This document shows positions 17,815 to 27,066 of a stretch of DNA of 64,000 nt, piece by piece. Position numbers and translations under genes: made by a program. Numbering within the stretch: the stretch's first letter is position 1; every line of letters begins with the position of its first letter. The stretch covers positions 1,119,952 to 1,183,951 of the forward strand of contig NZ_JAQSDO010000015.1 in the NCBI RefSeq assembly GCF_029945965.1, read 5' to 3'. Source of the DNA: Thermomonas sp. GTDB taxonomy: Bacteria > Pseudomonadota > Gammaproteobacteria > Xanthomonadales > Xanthomonadaceae. The notes below the pieces were generated by a model. It was not told the DNA's origin, did not search any database, and worked only from the letters and a program-made list of their open reading frames with translations.

Positions 17815-19917
17815 ATGGTCGACTCCTTTGCAAACAGTTTCGACGGGCTCCGTTTCCAGCACTGGCAAGTAGAGCCACGCGAGGATGGCATCCTGGTGAT
17901 CGGCCTGGACCGGGCCGGCGAATCGGTGAACGCACTGGCGCAAAACGTCTTGCTGGAGCTAGACGCAATACTGGAACGCATCAGCCTGGATCCGCCCAAG
18001 GGCGTGGTGATCCGCTCACTCAAGCCCAGCGGCTTCATCGCTGGTGCCGACATCCGCGAATTCCGCGAGTTCGACGCGCGCGGCACCACCGACGACGCGA
18101 TCCGCCGCGGCCAGCAAGTCTTCCAGCGCCTGTCCCAGCTGCGCTGCCCCACGGTCGCGGCGATCCATGGTTTCTGCATGGGTGGTGGAACAGAGTTGTC
18201 ACTGGCCTGCCGCTATCGAGTGGCGTCGAACGATCCATCGACCCGGATCGGCCTGCCGGAAGTGAAACTCGGCATCTATCCGGGCTGGGGCGGCAGCGTG
18301 CGCCTGCCACGGCTGGTCGGCGCGCCAGCCGCGTTCGACATGATGCTGACCGGCAGGACCCTCTCGGCCAGCGCAGCACGCGCGATTGGCCTGGTCGACA
18401 AGGTCGCCGAACCAGCAGTACTCGTCGATGCCGCGATCGAGCTGGTCAAGCGCGGCACGCAACGCCCGTTCAAGCAGCGCGTGACCGCATGGGCCACCAA
18501 TACCTGGCTGGCGCGGCAGATATTGGCCCCGATGCTGGTCAAGCAGGTCGCGCGCAAGGCCCGCAAGGCGCATTACCCGGCCCCTTACAGCTTGATCGAG
18601 ACCTGGCGGCGCAGCAGCGGCAGCATCCAGTCGCGGCTGTCCGCAGAACGCCGCTCGGTGGTGAAACTGTCGGCCACGCCGACCGCGCGCAACCTGATCC
18701 GGGTGTTCTTCCTGCAGGAGCGACTCAAGGGCATCGGCGGTAAATACTCGGGGCCGGCCATCCAGCACGTGCATGTAATCGGCGCCGGCGTGATGGGCGG
18801 CGACATCGCTGCCTGGTCGGCCTACAAGGGCTTCGAGGTGACGTTGCAAGATCGCGAGCAGCGCTTCATCGATGCCGCACTGACCCGCGCGCAGGCCTTT
18901 TTCACCAAGAAGGTGAAGGACGATGCCAAACGCCCGGCGGTGGCTGCGCGACTGAAATCGGACCTTGCCGGTGACGGGATTGCCGAAGCAGATCTTGTGA
19001 TCGAGGCCATCATTGAACAGGCGCAAGCCAAGCGCGACCTATATGCCGACGTCGAGCCACGGATGAAGGCCGATGCATTGTTGACCAGCAATACATCGTC
19101 GATTCCGCTGACCGAATTAAGTGGCCACATTGCCCGGCCCATGCAGTTCGCCGGCCTGCACTACTTCAACCCCGTCGCGCTGATGCCGCTGGTGGAAATC
19201 ATCCACCACGACAGCATGGCCGCCGAGACCCAGCAGCGGCTGGCCGCGTTTTGCAAGAAGCTGGACAAGCTGCCGGTGCCGGTCGCCGGCACGCCCGGCT
19301 TCCTGGTCAATCGCGTGCTGTTCCCGTACATGCTGGAAGCGATGACCGCCTATGCCGAAGGCATTCCCGGACCGGCGATCGACAAGGCCGCAGTAGCGTT
19401 CGGCATGCCGATGGGGCCGATCGAGCTGGTCGATACCGTGGGCCTGGATGTGGCCTCAGGTGTGGGCGGCGAACTTGCGCCGTTCCTCGGCCTGCCGATC
19501 CCGGCTGCCCTGCAGAGCCCACCGGAGCAAGGCAAGCGTGGCAAGAAAGATGGCCAGGGCGTGTACCGCTGGGAAAACGGCAAGCCACAAAAGCCCGAGA
19601 TGCCGGCCAACTACAAGACGCCCGAGGACCTGCAGGATCGCCTGATCCTGCCCCTGCTCAACGAAGCGGTGGCCTGCCTGCACGATGGCGTGGTTGCCGA
19701 TGCCGAACTGCTGGATGCCGGGGTAATCTTTGGCACCGGTTTCGCCCCGTTCCGCGGCGGCCCGATCCAGTACATCCGCGAGACCGGCGCCGAAGTGCTG
19801 CTTGCGCGACTGAAGGCACTGCAGGCCGCGCATGGCGACCGCTTCGCGCCGCGACCGGGCTGGGGCAACGAGGCATTGCTGCGAGGCACTGCCTCGCATG
19901 CCGAGGGCCGCCCGTAG
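17815..19917 (+). CDS. fadB: Fatty acid oxidation complex alpha subunit (enoyl-CoA hydratase/3-hydroxyacyl-CoA dehydrogenase)
   Basis: The 700-residue protein joins an N-terminal crotonase domain to 3-hydroxyacyl-CoA dehydrogenase domains. The crotonase part shows IAGADIREF and the oxyanion region GFCMGGGTELSLACRYRVA. The dehydrogenase part shows the NAD site VIGAGVMGGDIA and HYFNPVALMPLVEI. It performs hydration and dehydrogenation in beta-oxidation. The ATG at 17815 begins MVDSFANSFDG; the track start 48 nt earlier is less likely. No fadA thiolase is adjacent, so the beta subunit must be elsewhere; FadJ is an alternative name. It is transcribed divergently from rpoE and ends in a hairpin shared with pilZ. 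Confidence 0.92.
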   Translation: MVDSFANSFDGLRFQHWQVEPREDGILVIGLDRAGESVNALAQNVLLELDAILERISLDPPKGVVIRSLKPSGFIAGADIREFREFDARGTTDDAIRRGQQVFQRLSQLRCPTVAAIHGFCMGGGTELSLACRYRVASNDPSTRIGLPEVKLGIYPGWGGSVRLPRLVGAPAAFDMMLTGRTLSASAARAIGLVDKVAEPAVLVDAAIELVKRGTQRPFKQRVTAWATNTWLARQILAPMLVKQVARKARKAHYPAPYSLIETWRRSSGSIQSRLSAERRSVVKLSATPTARNLIRVFFLQERLKGIGGKYSGPAIQHVHVIGAGVMGGDIAAWSAYKGFEVTLQDREQRFIDAALTRAQAFFTKKVKDDAKRPAVAARLKSDLAGDGIAEADLVIEAIIEQAQAKRDLYADVEPRMKADALLTSNTSSIPLTELSGHIARPMQFAGLHYFNPVALMPLVEIIHHDSMAAETQQRLAAFCKKLDKLPVPVAGTPGFLVNRVLFPYMLEAMTAYAEGIPGPAIDKAAVAFGMPMGPIELVDTVGLDVASGVGGELAPFLGLPIPAALQSPPEQGKRGKKDGQGVYRWENGKPQKPEMPANYKTPEDLQDRLILPLLNEAVACLHDGVVADAELLDAGVIFGTGFAPFRGGPIQYIRETGAEVLLARLKALQAAHGDRFAPRPGWGNEALLRGTASHAEGRP

Positions 19918-19936
19918 CAGGATGCGAAGGGCAGGA

Positions 19937-19973
19937 GCGACTTGGTGAGGCCCGGATGGCCGAACCTAGTCGC
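19937..19973. terminator. Bidirectional terminator-like hairpin between fadB and pilZ
   Basis: GCGACTTGGT pairs with ACCTAGTCGC with one mismatch, and inside it GGCC/GGCC frames the loop CGGAT. It lies in the 79-bp space between convergent genes. There is no T-run. Confidence 0.55.
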
Positions 19974-19996
19974 CACTTGCAAGACTCAGACCGACA

Positions 19997-20362
19997 TCAC
20001 ATCGTCTGCGTCGGCTGGTCCGCATTCATGGCACCGGCAAGCGTAGTCTCGATCTTGCTGCGCACCTGTTCGCCTTCGGCGGTATCGGCGAACTGCACGC
20101 CGATGCCAGCGACGCGGTTGCCCTGCGCACCGGGCGGCGTCACCCAGCACACCCGCCCCGCCACCGGCAGGCGTTCGGAGGAATCAGGCAGGGTCAGCAG
20201 CAGGAACACTTCATCGCCGATGAAATAGCGGCGCGTGGTCGGCACGAAGACGCCACCCTGCTTGATGAAAGGCATGTAGGCGTTGTACAGCGCGCCCTTG
20301 TCCTTCACCACCAGCGACAGGATGCCTTGCCGTGCGCCGCCTGCGCCTGTTGGTCCGCTCAT
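19997..20362 (-). CDS. pilZ: PilZ domain protein (type IV pilus PilZ-like)
   Basis: The 121-residue product is a lone PilZ domain. It shows RYFIGDEVFLLLTLPDSSERLPVAGRVCWVTPPG and GIGVQFAD, typical of the PilZ protein needed for type IV pilus assembly and twitching. The classic c-di-GMP motif RxxxR plus DxSxxG is not present in recognisable form, as in the non-binding PilZ of Xanthomonas and Pseudomonas. It follows holB by 10 bp, the same holB-pilZ order known in Pseudomonas and Xanthomonas. The start at 20362 gives MSGPTGAGG; upstream residues in the track belong to holB. Confidence 0.88.
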   Translation of the reverse strand: MSGPTGAGGARQGILSLVVKDKGALYNAYMPFIKQGGVFVPTTRRYFIGDEVFLLLTLPDSSERLPVAGRVCWVTPPGAQGNRVAGIGVQFADTAEGEQVRSKIETTLAGAMNADQPTQTM

Positions 20363-20372
20363 GCCGTCCCCT

Positions 20373-21377
20373 TCATCTGCACCACCCCAGCAAAGTTTCC
20401 GCCACCGCCAAGTCCGCGCGCACAGTGGTGCGCAGCAGGTTCCGCGTGCGATTGGCAGCATCAAAACGCGCAGCCAGCGTGCGGGTTCGGGCCGGATCGG
20501 TCAAGCCCGCCGCATCGTGCAAGGCCAGCTCGGCGAGATGGCGCAGGCGCTCATCCGTGCGGCCATCGGCTACCCAGCGCTGTGCCAGTTCGACCGGCGC
20601 GGCCTGTCCGCGCTGCAAGGCCTCGGCGTCCTGGCGGACGCTGCGGCGCAACGTCATGCCATCACTGGCAATCCAGGCATCGGCCAATCCGGGATGCCCA
20701 CGCGCCGCGTCCAGCGCTTCACTGGCGATGGCGCTCGAATGCCCGCGTGCAGCCAGCCAGTCCAACGCTTCCGCGCGCGGCGGCAGGCGCAGTTCCAGCC
20801 GTTGACAGCGGCTGCGGATGGTCGCCGGCAGACGCGCCGGATTGCTCGACAGCAACCACAGGTAACGGCCTGGCTGCGGTTCTTCGAGGGTCTTGAGCAG
20901 CGCATTGAACGCGTTGTAGTTGATCGCATCGGCCGGATCGACGATCGCCACCAGGGTCTCGCCCATGCGCGGCGTCAGCGTGAGTTTTTCCGACAGCGAG
21001 CGCACCTGCTCAATCACCAGTTCTGCACGCGGCTTGCCGGTTTTCTGGTTGATCTCGTAGCCGATGAACATCAGGTCGGGATGCGCGCTATGCCCCCACG
21101 GCTGCGAAGGCGTGCCATCCGGGCGGGTTTCCAGTGGGTCGTATTGCGATCGCGAGGCAAACAGCGTGCAACTGCGACAGCTGCCACAGGCCTCGCCATC
21201 CACCAGCGGCGACAGGCACAGCACGCGACGCGCTAGATGCTCGGCCAGCACCCGCTTGCCGATGCGCTCCGGCCCGACCACCAAGGTCGCATGACCCATC
21301 TGCCTACCGGCCAGCGCCGCGGCGGCATGCTGGTAGGCGCGTTGCTGCCAGGGACTCAGTGCGGGCAACAGGCTCAC
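20373..21377 (-). CDS. holB: DNA polymerase III subunit delta'
   Basis: The 334-residue clamp-loader subunit has an AAA+ fold with the degenerate P-loop GPERIGKR expected of delta', a zinc-finger cysteine set (CLSPLVDGEACGSCRSC), and the SRC segment (IRSCQRLELRLP). It acts with delta and DnaX to load the beta clamp. Its ATG overlaps the tmk stop by 4 bp, and it ends 10 bp before pilZ. Confidence 0.92.
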   Translation of the reverse strand: MSLLPALSPWQQRAYQHAAAALAGRQMGHATLVVGPERIGKRVLAEHLARRVLCLSPLVDGEACGSCRSCTLFASRSQYDPLETRPDGTPSQPWGHSAHPDLMFIGYEINQKTGKPRAELVIEQVRSLSEKLTLTPRMGETLVAIVDPADAINYNAFNALLKTLEEPQPGRYLWLLSSNPARLPATIRSRCQRLELRLPPRAEALDWLAARGHSSAIASEALDAARGHPGLADAWIASDGMTLRRSVRQDAEALQRGQAAPVELAQRWVADGRTDERLRHLAELALHDAAGLTDPARTRTLAARFDAANRTRNLLRTTVRADLAVAETLLGWCR

Positions 21378-22024
21378 GCCATGTCCTCGCGATACTGCGT
21401 AAGCGCGGAAACTGCCGTGGCCGCCACCACGCTTGCGACAGGACTGGCATCGATCACCCGGAACCGCCCTGAATGCTCCGCCGCGCGCGCCAGGAACCCG
21501 CCACGCACGCGCTCGAAGAATTCATCGCGCTCGCGTTCGATCCGGTCCGGCAAAAGGTCGCGGCCACGGGCGCGTTCCCGGCCATGGGCGATGCCAAGAT
21601 CCAGCAACAGCGTCAGGCCGGGTTCGATGCCGACAACGCGGCGTTCGAGGTCCTCGATGAACGCGCCATCCAACCCACGGCCTGCGCCCTGATAGGCGTG
21701 GCTGGAGTCGGTGAAACGGTCGCTGATCACCCATGCCCCGCGTCGCAACGCGGGCAGGATGCGTTCGGCCACGTGCTGCGCGCGCGAGGCGAACATCAGC
21801 AGCAATTCGGTTTCCGGCGATGCGGCCTCGTGCGAGGGATCCAGCAGCAATTCGCGGATGCGTTCGGCCAATGGCGTGCCGCCGGGTTCGCGCGTGCTCA
21901 CCACTTCGCAACCATCGGCGAGCAGCGCATCGCGCAGCGCCGCAAGCACGGTGCTCTTGCCGGCGCCCTCGCCGCCTTCCAGGGTGATCAATCGTGGTTC
22001 GATGGTGAGCCCTGCTGGCATCAC
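21374..22024 (-). CDS. tmk: Thymidylate kinase
   Basis: The 216-residue enzyme phosphorylates dTMP to dTDP. It carries the P-loop GGEGAGKST (17-25), the dTMP-binding DR motif in ISDRFTDSSHAYQG, and the lid region RGRDLLPDRIERERDEFFERVR. Overlaps of 4 bp with mltG upstream and holB downstream indicate tight translational coupling. Confidence 0.94.
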   Translation of the reverse strand: MMPAGLTIEPRLITLEGGEGAGKSTVLAALRDALLADGCEVVSTREPGGTPLAERIRELLLDPSHEAASPETELLLMFASRAQHVAERILPALRRGAWVISDRFTDSSHAYQGAGRGLDGAFIEDLERRVVGIEPGLTLLLDLGIAHGRERARGRDLLPDRIERERDEFFERVRGGFLARAAEHSGRFRVIDASPVASVVAATAVSALTQYREDMA

Positions 22025-23088
22025 TTCGGCACCGCCTGTTGCTGCGCGCGATAGCGCTGCAGGTAGTCACGCACCGCGACCTGGTGCTCGGCCAGCGAAC
22101 GGGTGAATACATGGTGGCCGCTGCCATCGCCGACTGCGACGAAGTACAACGCATCGCCATCTGCCGGATGGGTAGCGGCACGCAATGCGGCGGCGCCAGG
22201 CATCGCGATGGGCGTCGGCGGCAGGCCGTCGCGGGTATAGGTGTTGTAGGGCGTATCGGTGGTGAGGTCGCTGCGCCGTATATTCCCGGCATAAGCGCTG
22301 CCCATGCCGTAGATCACGGTCGGGTCGGTCTGCAGGCGCATGCCGACCTTCATCCTGCGCTCGAACACCCCGGCGATCGCGGGGCGTTCTTCTGCAATCC
22401 CGGTTTCCTTCTCGATGATCGAGGCAAGCGTCAGCAGCTCGTCCTTCGAGTTCAGTGGCAGGCCGTCCGCACGCGATGTCCACGCCGCATCCAAGGCCTT
22501 GTCCATCGCCTGCCATGCACGCCGCAACACGTCCAGGTCGCTGTCTCCGCGTACCCAGGCATAGGTCTCCGGCAGGAAACGACCCTCGGGATGCTGGTCG
22601 GCATGGTCGAGCGCGCGCATCAAGGCGGCATCGTCCATGTCCCTGGATGCATGTTCGAGCAGCTCGACCTTGGCCAGCGCCGCGCGCAGGTCGCGGATGT
22701 TCCAACCCTCGACAATGGTGAACTTGCGCCGCACGACCTTGCCGTCGCGCATCGCCAGCAGCAATTGCTCGGGGTCGATGCCGGGCTCCAGCGCGTATTC
22801 GCCGACCTGCAATTTTCCGGCCGCACCCAGCTTGCGGGCGAGCAGCTTCCACTGCAGCAACTCACCCGTGCGCACACCCTCGGCCTGCAGCTTGCGCAAC
22901 ACCGAATCCAGCGAATCGCCACGCGCCACCAGCAGGTGATCGCCGGCTTCGATACCAACCAGCGGAGCATTGGCAAAGCCCTGGTAGCGCTGCCATGTCC
23001 AGGCACCCGCCACGATTGCGGCGATCAACAGCAGCCAAAGGATGCGTTTCAACGCGCCGCCAGAGGCCCGGGGAGAACGACGGCTCAC
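22021..23088 (-). CDS. mltG: Endolytic murein transglycosylase MltG (YceG)
   Basis: The 355-residue protein has a basic N-terminus and one transmembrane helix (about 14-32, LKRILWLLLIAAIVAGAW), a LysM-like region, and the YceG catalytic domain. The key glutamate lies in LASIIEKETG, followed by FERRMKVGMRLQTDPTVIYG. It cuts nascent glycan strands at the inner membrane, terminating peptidoglycan polymerisation. The gene lies between pabC and tmk, as yceG does in E. coli, with 4-bp overlaps on both sides. Confidence 0.94.
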   Translation of the reverse strand: MSRRSPRASGGALKRILWLLLIAAIVAGAWTWQRYQGFANAPLVGIEAGDHLLVARGDSLDSVLRKLQAEGVRTGELLQWKLLARKLGAAGKLQVGEYALEPGIDPEQLLLAMRDGKVVRRKFTIVEGWNIRDLRAALAKVELLEHASRDMDDAALMRALDHADQHPEGRFLPETYAWVRGDSDLDVLRRAWQAMDKALDAAWTSRADGLPLNSKDELLTLASIIEKETGIAEERPAIAGVFERRMKVGMRLQTDPTVIYGMGSAYAGNIRRSDLTTDTPYNTYTRDGLPPTPIAMPGAAALRAATHPADGDALYFVAVGDGSGHHVFTRSLAEHQVAVRDYLQRYRAQQQAVPK

Positions 23089-23906
23089 GCAACCTCCTTG
23101 TGCACCTGGAACATGGGAAATGCCGCGGCCAACTGCGTCTGCAGCGCCGCCACAGCCGGATGCTGGTGGTACTCATGCGTACCCAGCGACGACACCGGCA
23201 GGATACCGCGCAGCGCATTGCACAGGGCCAACGCGTCAGCGGTTTCGACCTCGTGTGGCGTCAGCATGCCGATCGCGACCAGACCCTGCTCGATCAGCCA
23301 GCCGCGGCATACGCCGGCAACGCCACTTGCTTCAACCGGCGGCGTGGTCCAGCGGCCCTCGCGCAGAATCAGAAGGTTCGCAGCGGTCGCGCAGACCACA
23401 TCGCCCGCAGTACTCAGCATCAGGCCTTCGTCGCAACCCGCCTGATCACACTCGGCCCGCGCCAACACCTGTTCAAGGCGGTTGCAATGCTTGATTCCGG
23501 CCAGCGCCGGCTGCGCGGCCAGCCGGATCTGGCAGCAATGCAGGCGTAAGCCAATCGATGATGTCGATGGCAATGGGTGCAATGTCAGCATCCACATCGA
23601 AACCGGATCTGCTGGCGGCGCATATCCACGGCCACCGCTGCCGCGGGTGACCAGCAGCTTCAGCACGCCTGCATCAACGCCTGCGATGGCCTCGCTGATG
23701 TGCGCTTCGATGACATTGATCCGCGGCAACGCCAATCCAAGTTGCTGAGCGCCAAGCATCAGTCGCTTGCGATGCCGCGGCCACAGCGGCAGCATGCTCG
23801 CGTGCACGCGCATGGTCTCGAACACGCCATCGCCATAGGCCAAACCGCGATCATCCGCGGGAATCACATCGACGGTAGTTTCGCCGATGAAGATGCGTGC
23901 CTTCAT
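23085..23906 (-). CDS. pabC: Aminodeoxychorismate lyase
   Basis: The 273-residue product is a fold-type IV PLP enzyme. It shows the early motif RGLAYGDGVFETMRV and the later TPPVEASGVAGVCRGWLIEQGL. It converts 4-amino-4-deoxychorismate to p-aminobenzoate for folate. Branched-chain and D-amino acid aminotransferases share the fold, but the neighbours pabB (upstream, 4-bp overlap) and mltG (downstream) fit PabC. The PLP lysine is difficult to place by eye: the region that normally holds it reads 'VLARAECDQAGCDEGLML', without an obvious Lys. Confidence 0.85.
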   Translation of the reverse strand: MKARIFIGETTVDVIPADDRGLAYGDGVFETMRVHASMLPLWPRHRKRLMLGAQQLGLALPRINVIEAHISEAIAGVDAGVLKLLVTRGSGGRGYAPPADPVSMWMLTLHPLPSTSSIGLRLHCCQIRLAAQPALAGIKHCNRLEQVLARAECDQAGCDEGLMLSTAGDVVCATAANLLILREGRWTTPPVEASGVAGVCRGWLIEQGLVAIGMLTPHEVETADALALCNALRGILPVSSLGTHEYHQHPAVAALQTQLAAAFPMFQVHKEVA

Positions 23907-25273
23907 CCAGCCACCCCGAGTGCATGCAACATGCCGCGCGCCTTGGCTCGGGTTTCATCGAGTTCGTACCGTGGATTGGAATCGATCACGATACCGGCGC
24001 CGTTGCGGAAGCGCAGCGCGCCCGACTCGATCTCGGCGCTGCGGATCAGGATATTGAGGTCCATGTCGCCGTCGCGGTTGAGCCAGCCCATCGCGCCGGT
24101 GTAGGCGCCGCGACCCTGGCCTTCAAGTTCCGCGATGATCTGCATGCAACGGATCTTGGGACAGCCAGTAATGGTGCCGCCGGGGAACACCGCGGCAATG
24201 ACCGCGCCGGGCGTCGCATCGTCTTTCAGTATTCCGCGCACATTGCTGACGATGTGGTGCACGTGCGGATAACTCTCCACGATCATCAGCTCATCGACCA
24301 CGACGCTACCCGGCGTGCAGACGCGACCGAGGTCATTGCGCTCCAGGTCGATCAGCATCACGTGTTCGGCGCGTTCCTTGGGATGGCCGACCAATTCACG
24401 GATGCGCGCGGCATCGTCATCACCATCGAAACGCGGGCGGGTGCCGGCAATCGGCCGGGTTGCAACCTCGCGCCCCTGCACCGACACCAGGCGCTCGGGC
24501 GAGGCGCTGACCACGCTCCAGCCCGTTCCATCAGAAGCGCCACCCGCGAACACGCCCGCGAATGGTGCCGGGTTGTGGTCGCGCAGGCGCTGGAACAGTG
24601 CTGCCGGCTGCAACGGCGCCTCGAAACCAACCTGCCAGCCACGCGACAGGCTGACCTGGAAGACATCGCCTGCGGCCAGGTAGTCGAGAATCCGCGCCAC
24701 CCCATCGATGAAGCGTTGCGGTGGTTCTTCCTGCACATCGACCGGCGCTTGCCATGCTGGCAACGGCGACAAATCGTCCAGCGCAGCGATATCGATTTCG
24801 ATGCGATCCAACCAACCGGCTTGGTCGGCCTCGGCAATCGCGATGCATTCGCCGCTCACCCGGTCGCGTAGTACGGCGGCGGGACAACGCAATGCGCAGG
24901 CCACCGGCAAGCCGCCTTCGGCAGCGGGCAGATGCAGGATTGGTTCTATTTGCGCGGCAAGTTCATAACCGAGGAACAGCGCCCAACCGCCGCGAAATGG
25001 CCAGTAGGCATCGGCATCGTGTTCGCATCGCAGGGCACGCCAATGCGCATCCAGCACATCCAGGAACTTACCTGCATGAGCATGACCATCCTGACCGCGG
25101 ACCACGCCATCGCGCTGCAATTCCAAGCGTTCGCCGGCATGCGCCAGTAGCATGTCCCAGCGGCCGTGCGCGCCGCTGGCGCTGGACTCGAACAGCACCG
25201 GATAGCGTCCGGGTGCCAGCCGATGCAGGGCCAGCAGGTCGATGTCGGTGGGGAGGGCTCGGGTCTGGGTCAT
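23903..25273 (-). CDS. pabB: Aminodeoxychorismate synthase component I
   Basis: The start at 25273 gives 456 residues with the chorismate-binding fold of PabB/TrpE. It shows FQVSLSRGW, then PIAGTRPRFDGDDD, KERAEHVMLIDLERNDLGRVC, and FPGGTITGCPKIRCMQIIAELE. The PIAGT motif is the PabB form; TrpE/anthranilate synthases usually have it too, but the coupling to pabC favours p-aminobenzoate synthesis. The glutaminase partner (PabA/TrpG) is not in the window. It is the first of five genes joined by 4-bp overlaps. The 53 upstream residues in the track come from the fabF end and the intergenic hairpin. Confidence 0.92.
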   Translation of the reverse strand: MTQTRALPTDIDLLALHRLAPGRYPVLFESSASGAHGRWDMLLAHAGERLELQRDGVVRGQDGHAHAGKFLDVLDAHWRALRCEHDADAYWPFRGGWALFLGYELAAQIEPILHLPAAEGGLPVACALRCPAAVLRDRVSGECIAIAEADQAGWLDRIEIDIAALDDLSPLPAWQAPVDVQEEPPQRFIDGVARILDYLAAGDVFQVSLSRGWQVGFEAPLQPAALFQRLRDHNPAPFAGVFAGGASDGTGWSVVSASPERLVSVQGREVATRPIAGTRPRFDGDDDAARIRELVGHPKERAEHVMLIDLERNDLGRVCTPGSVVVDELMIVESYPHVHHIVSNVRGILKDDATPGAVIAAVFPGGTITGCPKIRCMQIIAELEGQGRGAYTGAMGWLNRDGDMDLNILIRSAEIESGALRFRNGAGIVIDSNPRYELDETRAKARGMLHALGVAG

Positions 25274-25296
25274 CACGCCCCCATCCGCCTGCGGCA

Positions 25297-25320
25297 CCTT
25301 CCCCCGCAGGCGGGGGAAGG
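25297..25320. terminator. Perfect 11-bp hairpin between fabF and pabB
   Basis: CCTTCCCCCGC and its exact complement are separated by only AG. It lies 12 bp after the fabF stop and 24 bp before the pabB start, so it may end the fab operon or limit read-through into pabB. There is no T-run. Similar 'CCTTCCCCCGC' elements recur as dispersed repeats in Xanthomonadaceae genomes in my recollection. Confidence 0.55.
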
Positions 25321-25331
25321 AAGACCAGCAG

Positions 25332-26570
25332 TCAGATGCGCCGGAACACCAGCGTGCCGTTGGTGCCACCGAAGCCGAAGCCGTTCGACACGACCACGTC
25401 GACCTTGGCCTCACGTGCGATGTTCGGCACATAGTCCAGATCGCAGCCCTCGCCCGGGTTTTCCAGGTTGATGGTCGGCGGGATGATCCCGGTTTGAAGT
25501 GCCTTGACCGAGAAGATCGCCTCTACGCCACCGGCGGCACCTAACAGGTGACCAGTCATCGACTTGGTCGAACTGATCATCGTCTTGTACGCATGGTCGC
25601 CCAGTGCGCGCTTGATCGCCAGGGTTTCGGCAAGGTCACCGAGTGGCGTCGAGGTGCCATGCGCATTGAGGTAGCCGACATCACTGGCATTCACGCCCGC
25701 ATCTTTGAATGCAGCCGTCATGCAGCGCGCCGGACCCTCGCCGTTCTCGCTGGGCGCGGTCATGTGGTACGCATCGGCGCATGCACCGAACCCGGCCAGC
25801 TCGCAATAGATGCGCGCGCCGCGGGCCTTGGCGTGTTCGTATTCCTCCAGCACCAGCACGCCCGCGCCGTCACCCAGCACGAAGCCGTCGCGTTCGGCAT
25901 CCCATGGCCGCGACGCCGCATGCGGGTCGTCATTGCGCGTGCTCATCGCCTTCATCGCGCAGAAACCGCCCATCGAGGTCGGCGAGCTGCCGCGTTCGGC
26001 GCCACCGGCGACCATCACGTCGGCATCGCCGTACTGGATCAGGCGCATCGCCATGCCGATGCTGTGATTGGCGGTCGCACAAGCAGACACTGCGGAAAAA
26101 TTCGGGCCCTTGATGCCTGTCAGCAGGCTGACCTGGCCGGGCAACATGTTGATGATCGTGCTGGGCACGTAGAACGGCGAAATCTTGCGCACACCGCCTT
26201 GGTGCAGCTTGATCGCGGTTTCCTCGATGCCCCAGATGCCGCCAATGCCGGAACCCAGGATCGCGCCGATGCGTTCGGCATTGGCCTCGGTCACTTCCAG
26301 TCCGGCATCGGTTATCGCCATCAAGGATGCGGCCACGCCGTAATGGATGAAGTGATCCATCTTCCTGGCGTCCTTCGGCGACACCCACCGGGTGACATCG
26401 AAGTCGCGGATTTCGCCGGCGATCCGGGTCGGATAGGTCGAGGCATCGAAACCGGCGACCATACTGATACCCGAACGACCATTGACGATCCCGTCCCAGC
26501 TGCTGGCCAGGTCGTTGCCCAGTGGCGAAACCATGCCCATCCCGGTCACCACGATGCGTCGTTTCGACAT
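25332..26570 (-). CDS. fabF: 3-oxoacyl-ACP synthase II
   Basis: The 412-residue condensing enzyme elongates acyl-ACP with malonyl-ACP. The nucleophile Cys164 is in SACATANHSIG, followed by catalytic His residues in NAHGTSTPLGD and TKSMTGHLLGAAG, and the C-terminal GFGFGGTNG. It is the KAS II type next to acpP, as in E. coli. The start at 26570 (MSKRRIVVTGMG) has the standard N-terminus; the track extension covers the acpP-fabF gap. A hairpin separates it from acpP. Confidence 0.96.
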   Translation of the reverse strand: MSKRRIVVTGMGMVSPLGNDLASSWDGIVNGRSGISMVAGFDASTYPTRIAGEIRDFDVTRWVSPKDARKMDHFIHYGVAASLMAITDAGLEVTEANAERIGAILGSGIGGIWGIEETAIKLHQGGVRKISPFYVPSTIINMLPGQVSLLTGIKGPNFSAVSACATANHSIGMAMRLIQYGDADVMVAGGAERGSSPTSMGGFCAMKAMSTRNDDPHAASRPWDAERDGFVLGDGAGVLVLEEYEHAKARGARIYCELAGFGACADAYHMTAPSENGEGPARCMTAAFKDAGVNASDVGYLNAHGTSTPLGDLAETLAIKRALGDHAYKTMISSTKSMTGHLLGAAGGVEAIFSVKALQTGIIPPTINLENPGEGCDLDYVPNIAREAKVDVVVSNGFGFGGTNGTLVFRRI

Positions 26571-26659
26571 GACGGCTCCTCGATTGATCCTGAAACTATC
26601 TGTTGCGGGCCGGTTGCGGGAACTGTTGCGTGCTTGCACGGCCACACTCACAAACGCAC

Positions 26660-26679
26660 GGGGCCGCATCAGCGGCCCC
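26660..26679. terminator. Hairpin between acpP and fabF
   Basis: GGGGCCGC/GCGGCCCC with loop ATCA lies 24 bp after the acpP stop. In this position it could partly terminate transcription so that acpP is made in excess over fabF, or protect the acpP 3' end. Confidence 0.6.
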
Positions 26680-26703
26680 GGCGCGAACCTCCCATCAGCA
26701 GCC

Positions 26704-26943
26704 TCAGGCCTTGACGTGGGCCTTCACGTAATCGATCGCCTGCTGCACGGAGGTGATCTTCTCGGCATCTTCGTCCGGGATCTCGCACTCGAACTCTTCC
26801 TCGAGCGCCATCACCAGCTCGACGGTATCCAGCGAATCTGCACCGAGGTCGTCAACGAACGACGCGCTTGTGGTGACGTCTTCTTCCTTGACGCCCAGTT
26901 GCTCGATAACGATTTTCTTGACGCGCTCTTCGATGGTGCTCAT
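26704..26943 (-). CDS. acpP: Acyl carrier protein
   Basis: The 79-residue acidic protein carries the DSL phosphopantetheine attachment site (Ser37 in [18 protein letters not shown]). It shuttles acyl chains between fatty-acid synthesis enzymes and other acyltransferases. The ATG at 26943 follows GGGAGGAGC, a strong Shine-Dalgarno. It lies between fabG and fabF, in the standard order. Confidence 0.98.
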   Translation of the reverse strand: MSTIEERVKKIVIEQLGVKEEDVTTSASFVDDLGADSLDTVELVMALEEEFECEIPDEDAEKITSVQQAIDYVKAHVKA

Positions 26944-27066
26944 GTTTGGTTGCTCCTCCCGGGAGTCGGTTGTTTCAGGTGGGTAGTGTACGGGAAAGCC
27001 GGCCGGCACAAGCTCCGGCCCGCTCCCACGACGGGTCTGTTGACGGGAAGCTCTTTACTGACATCA

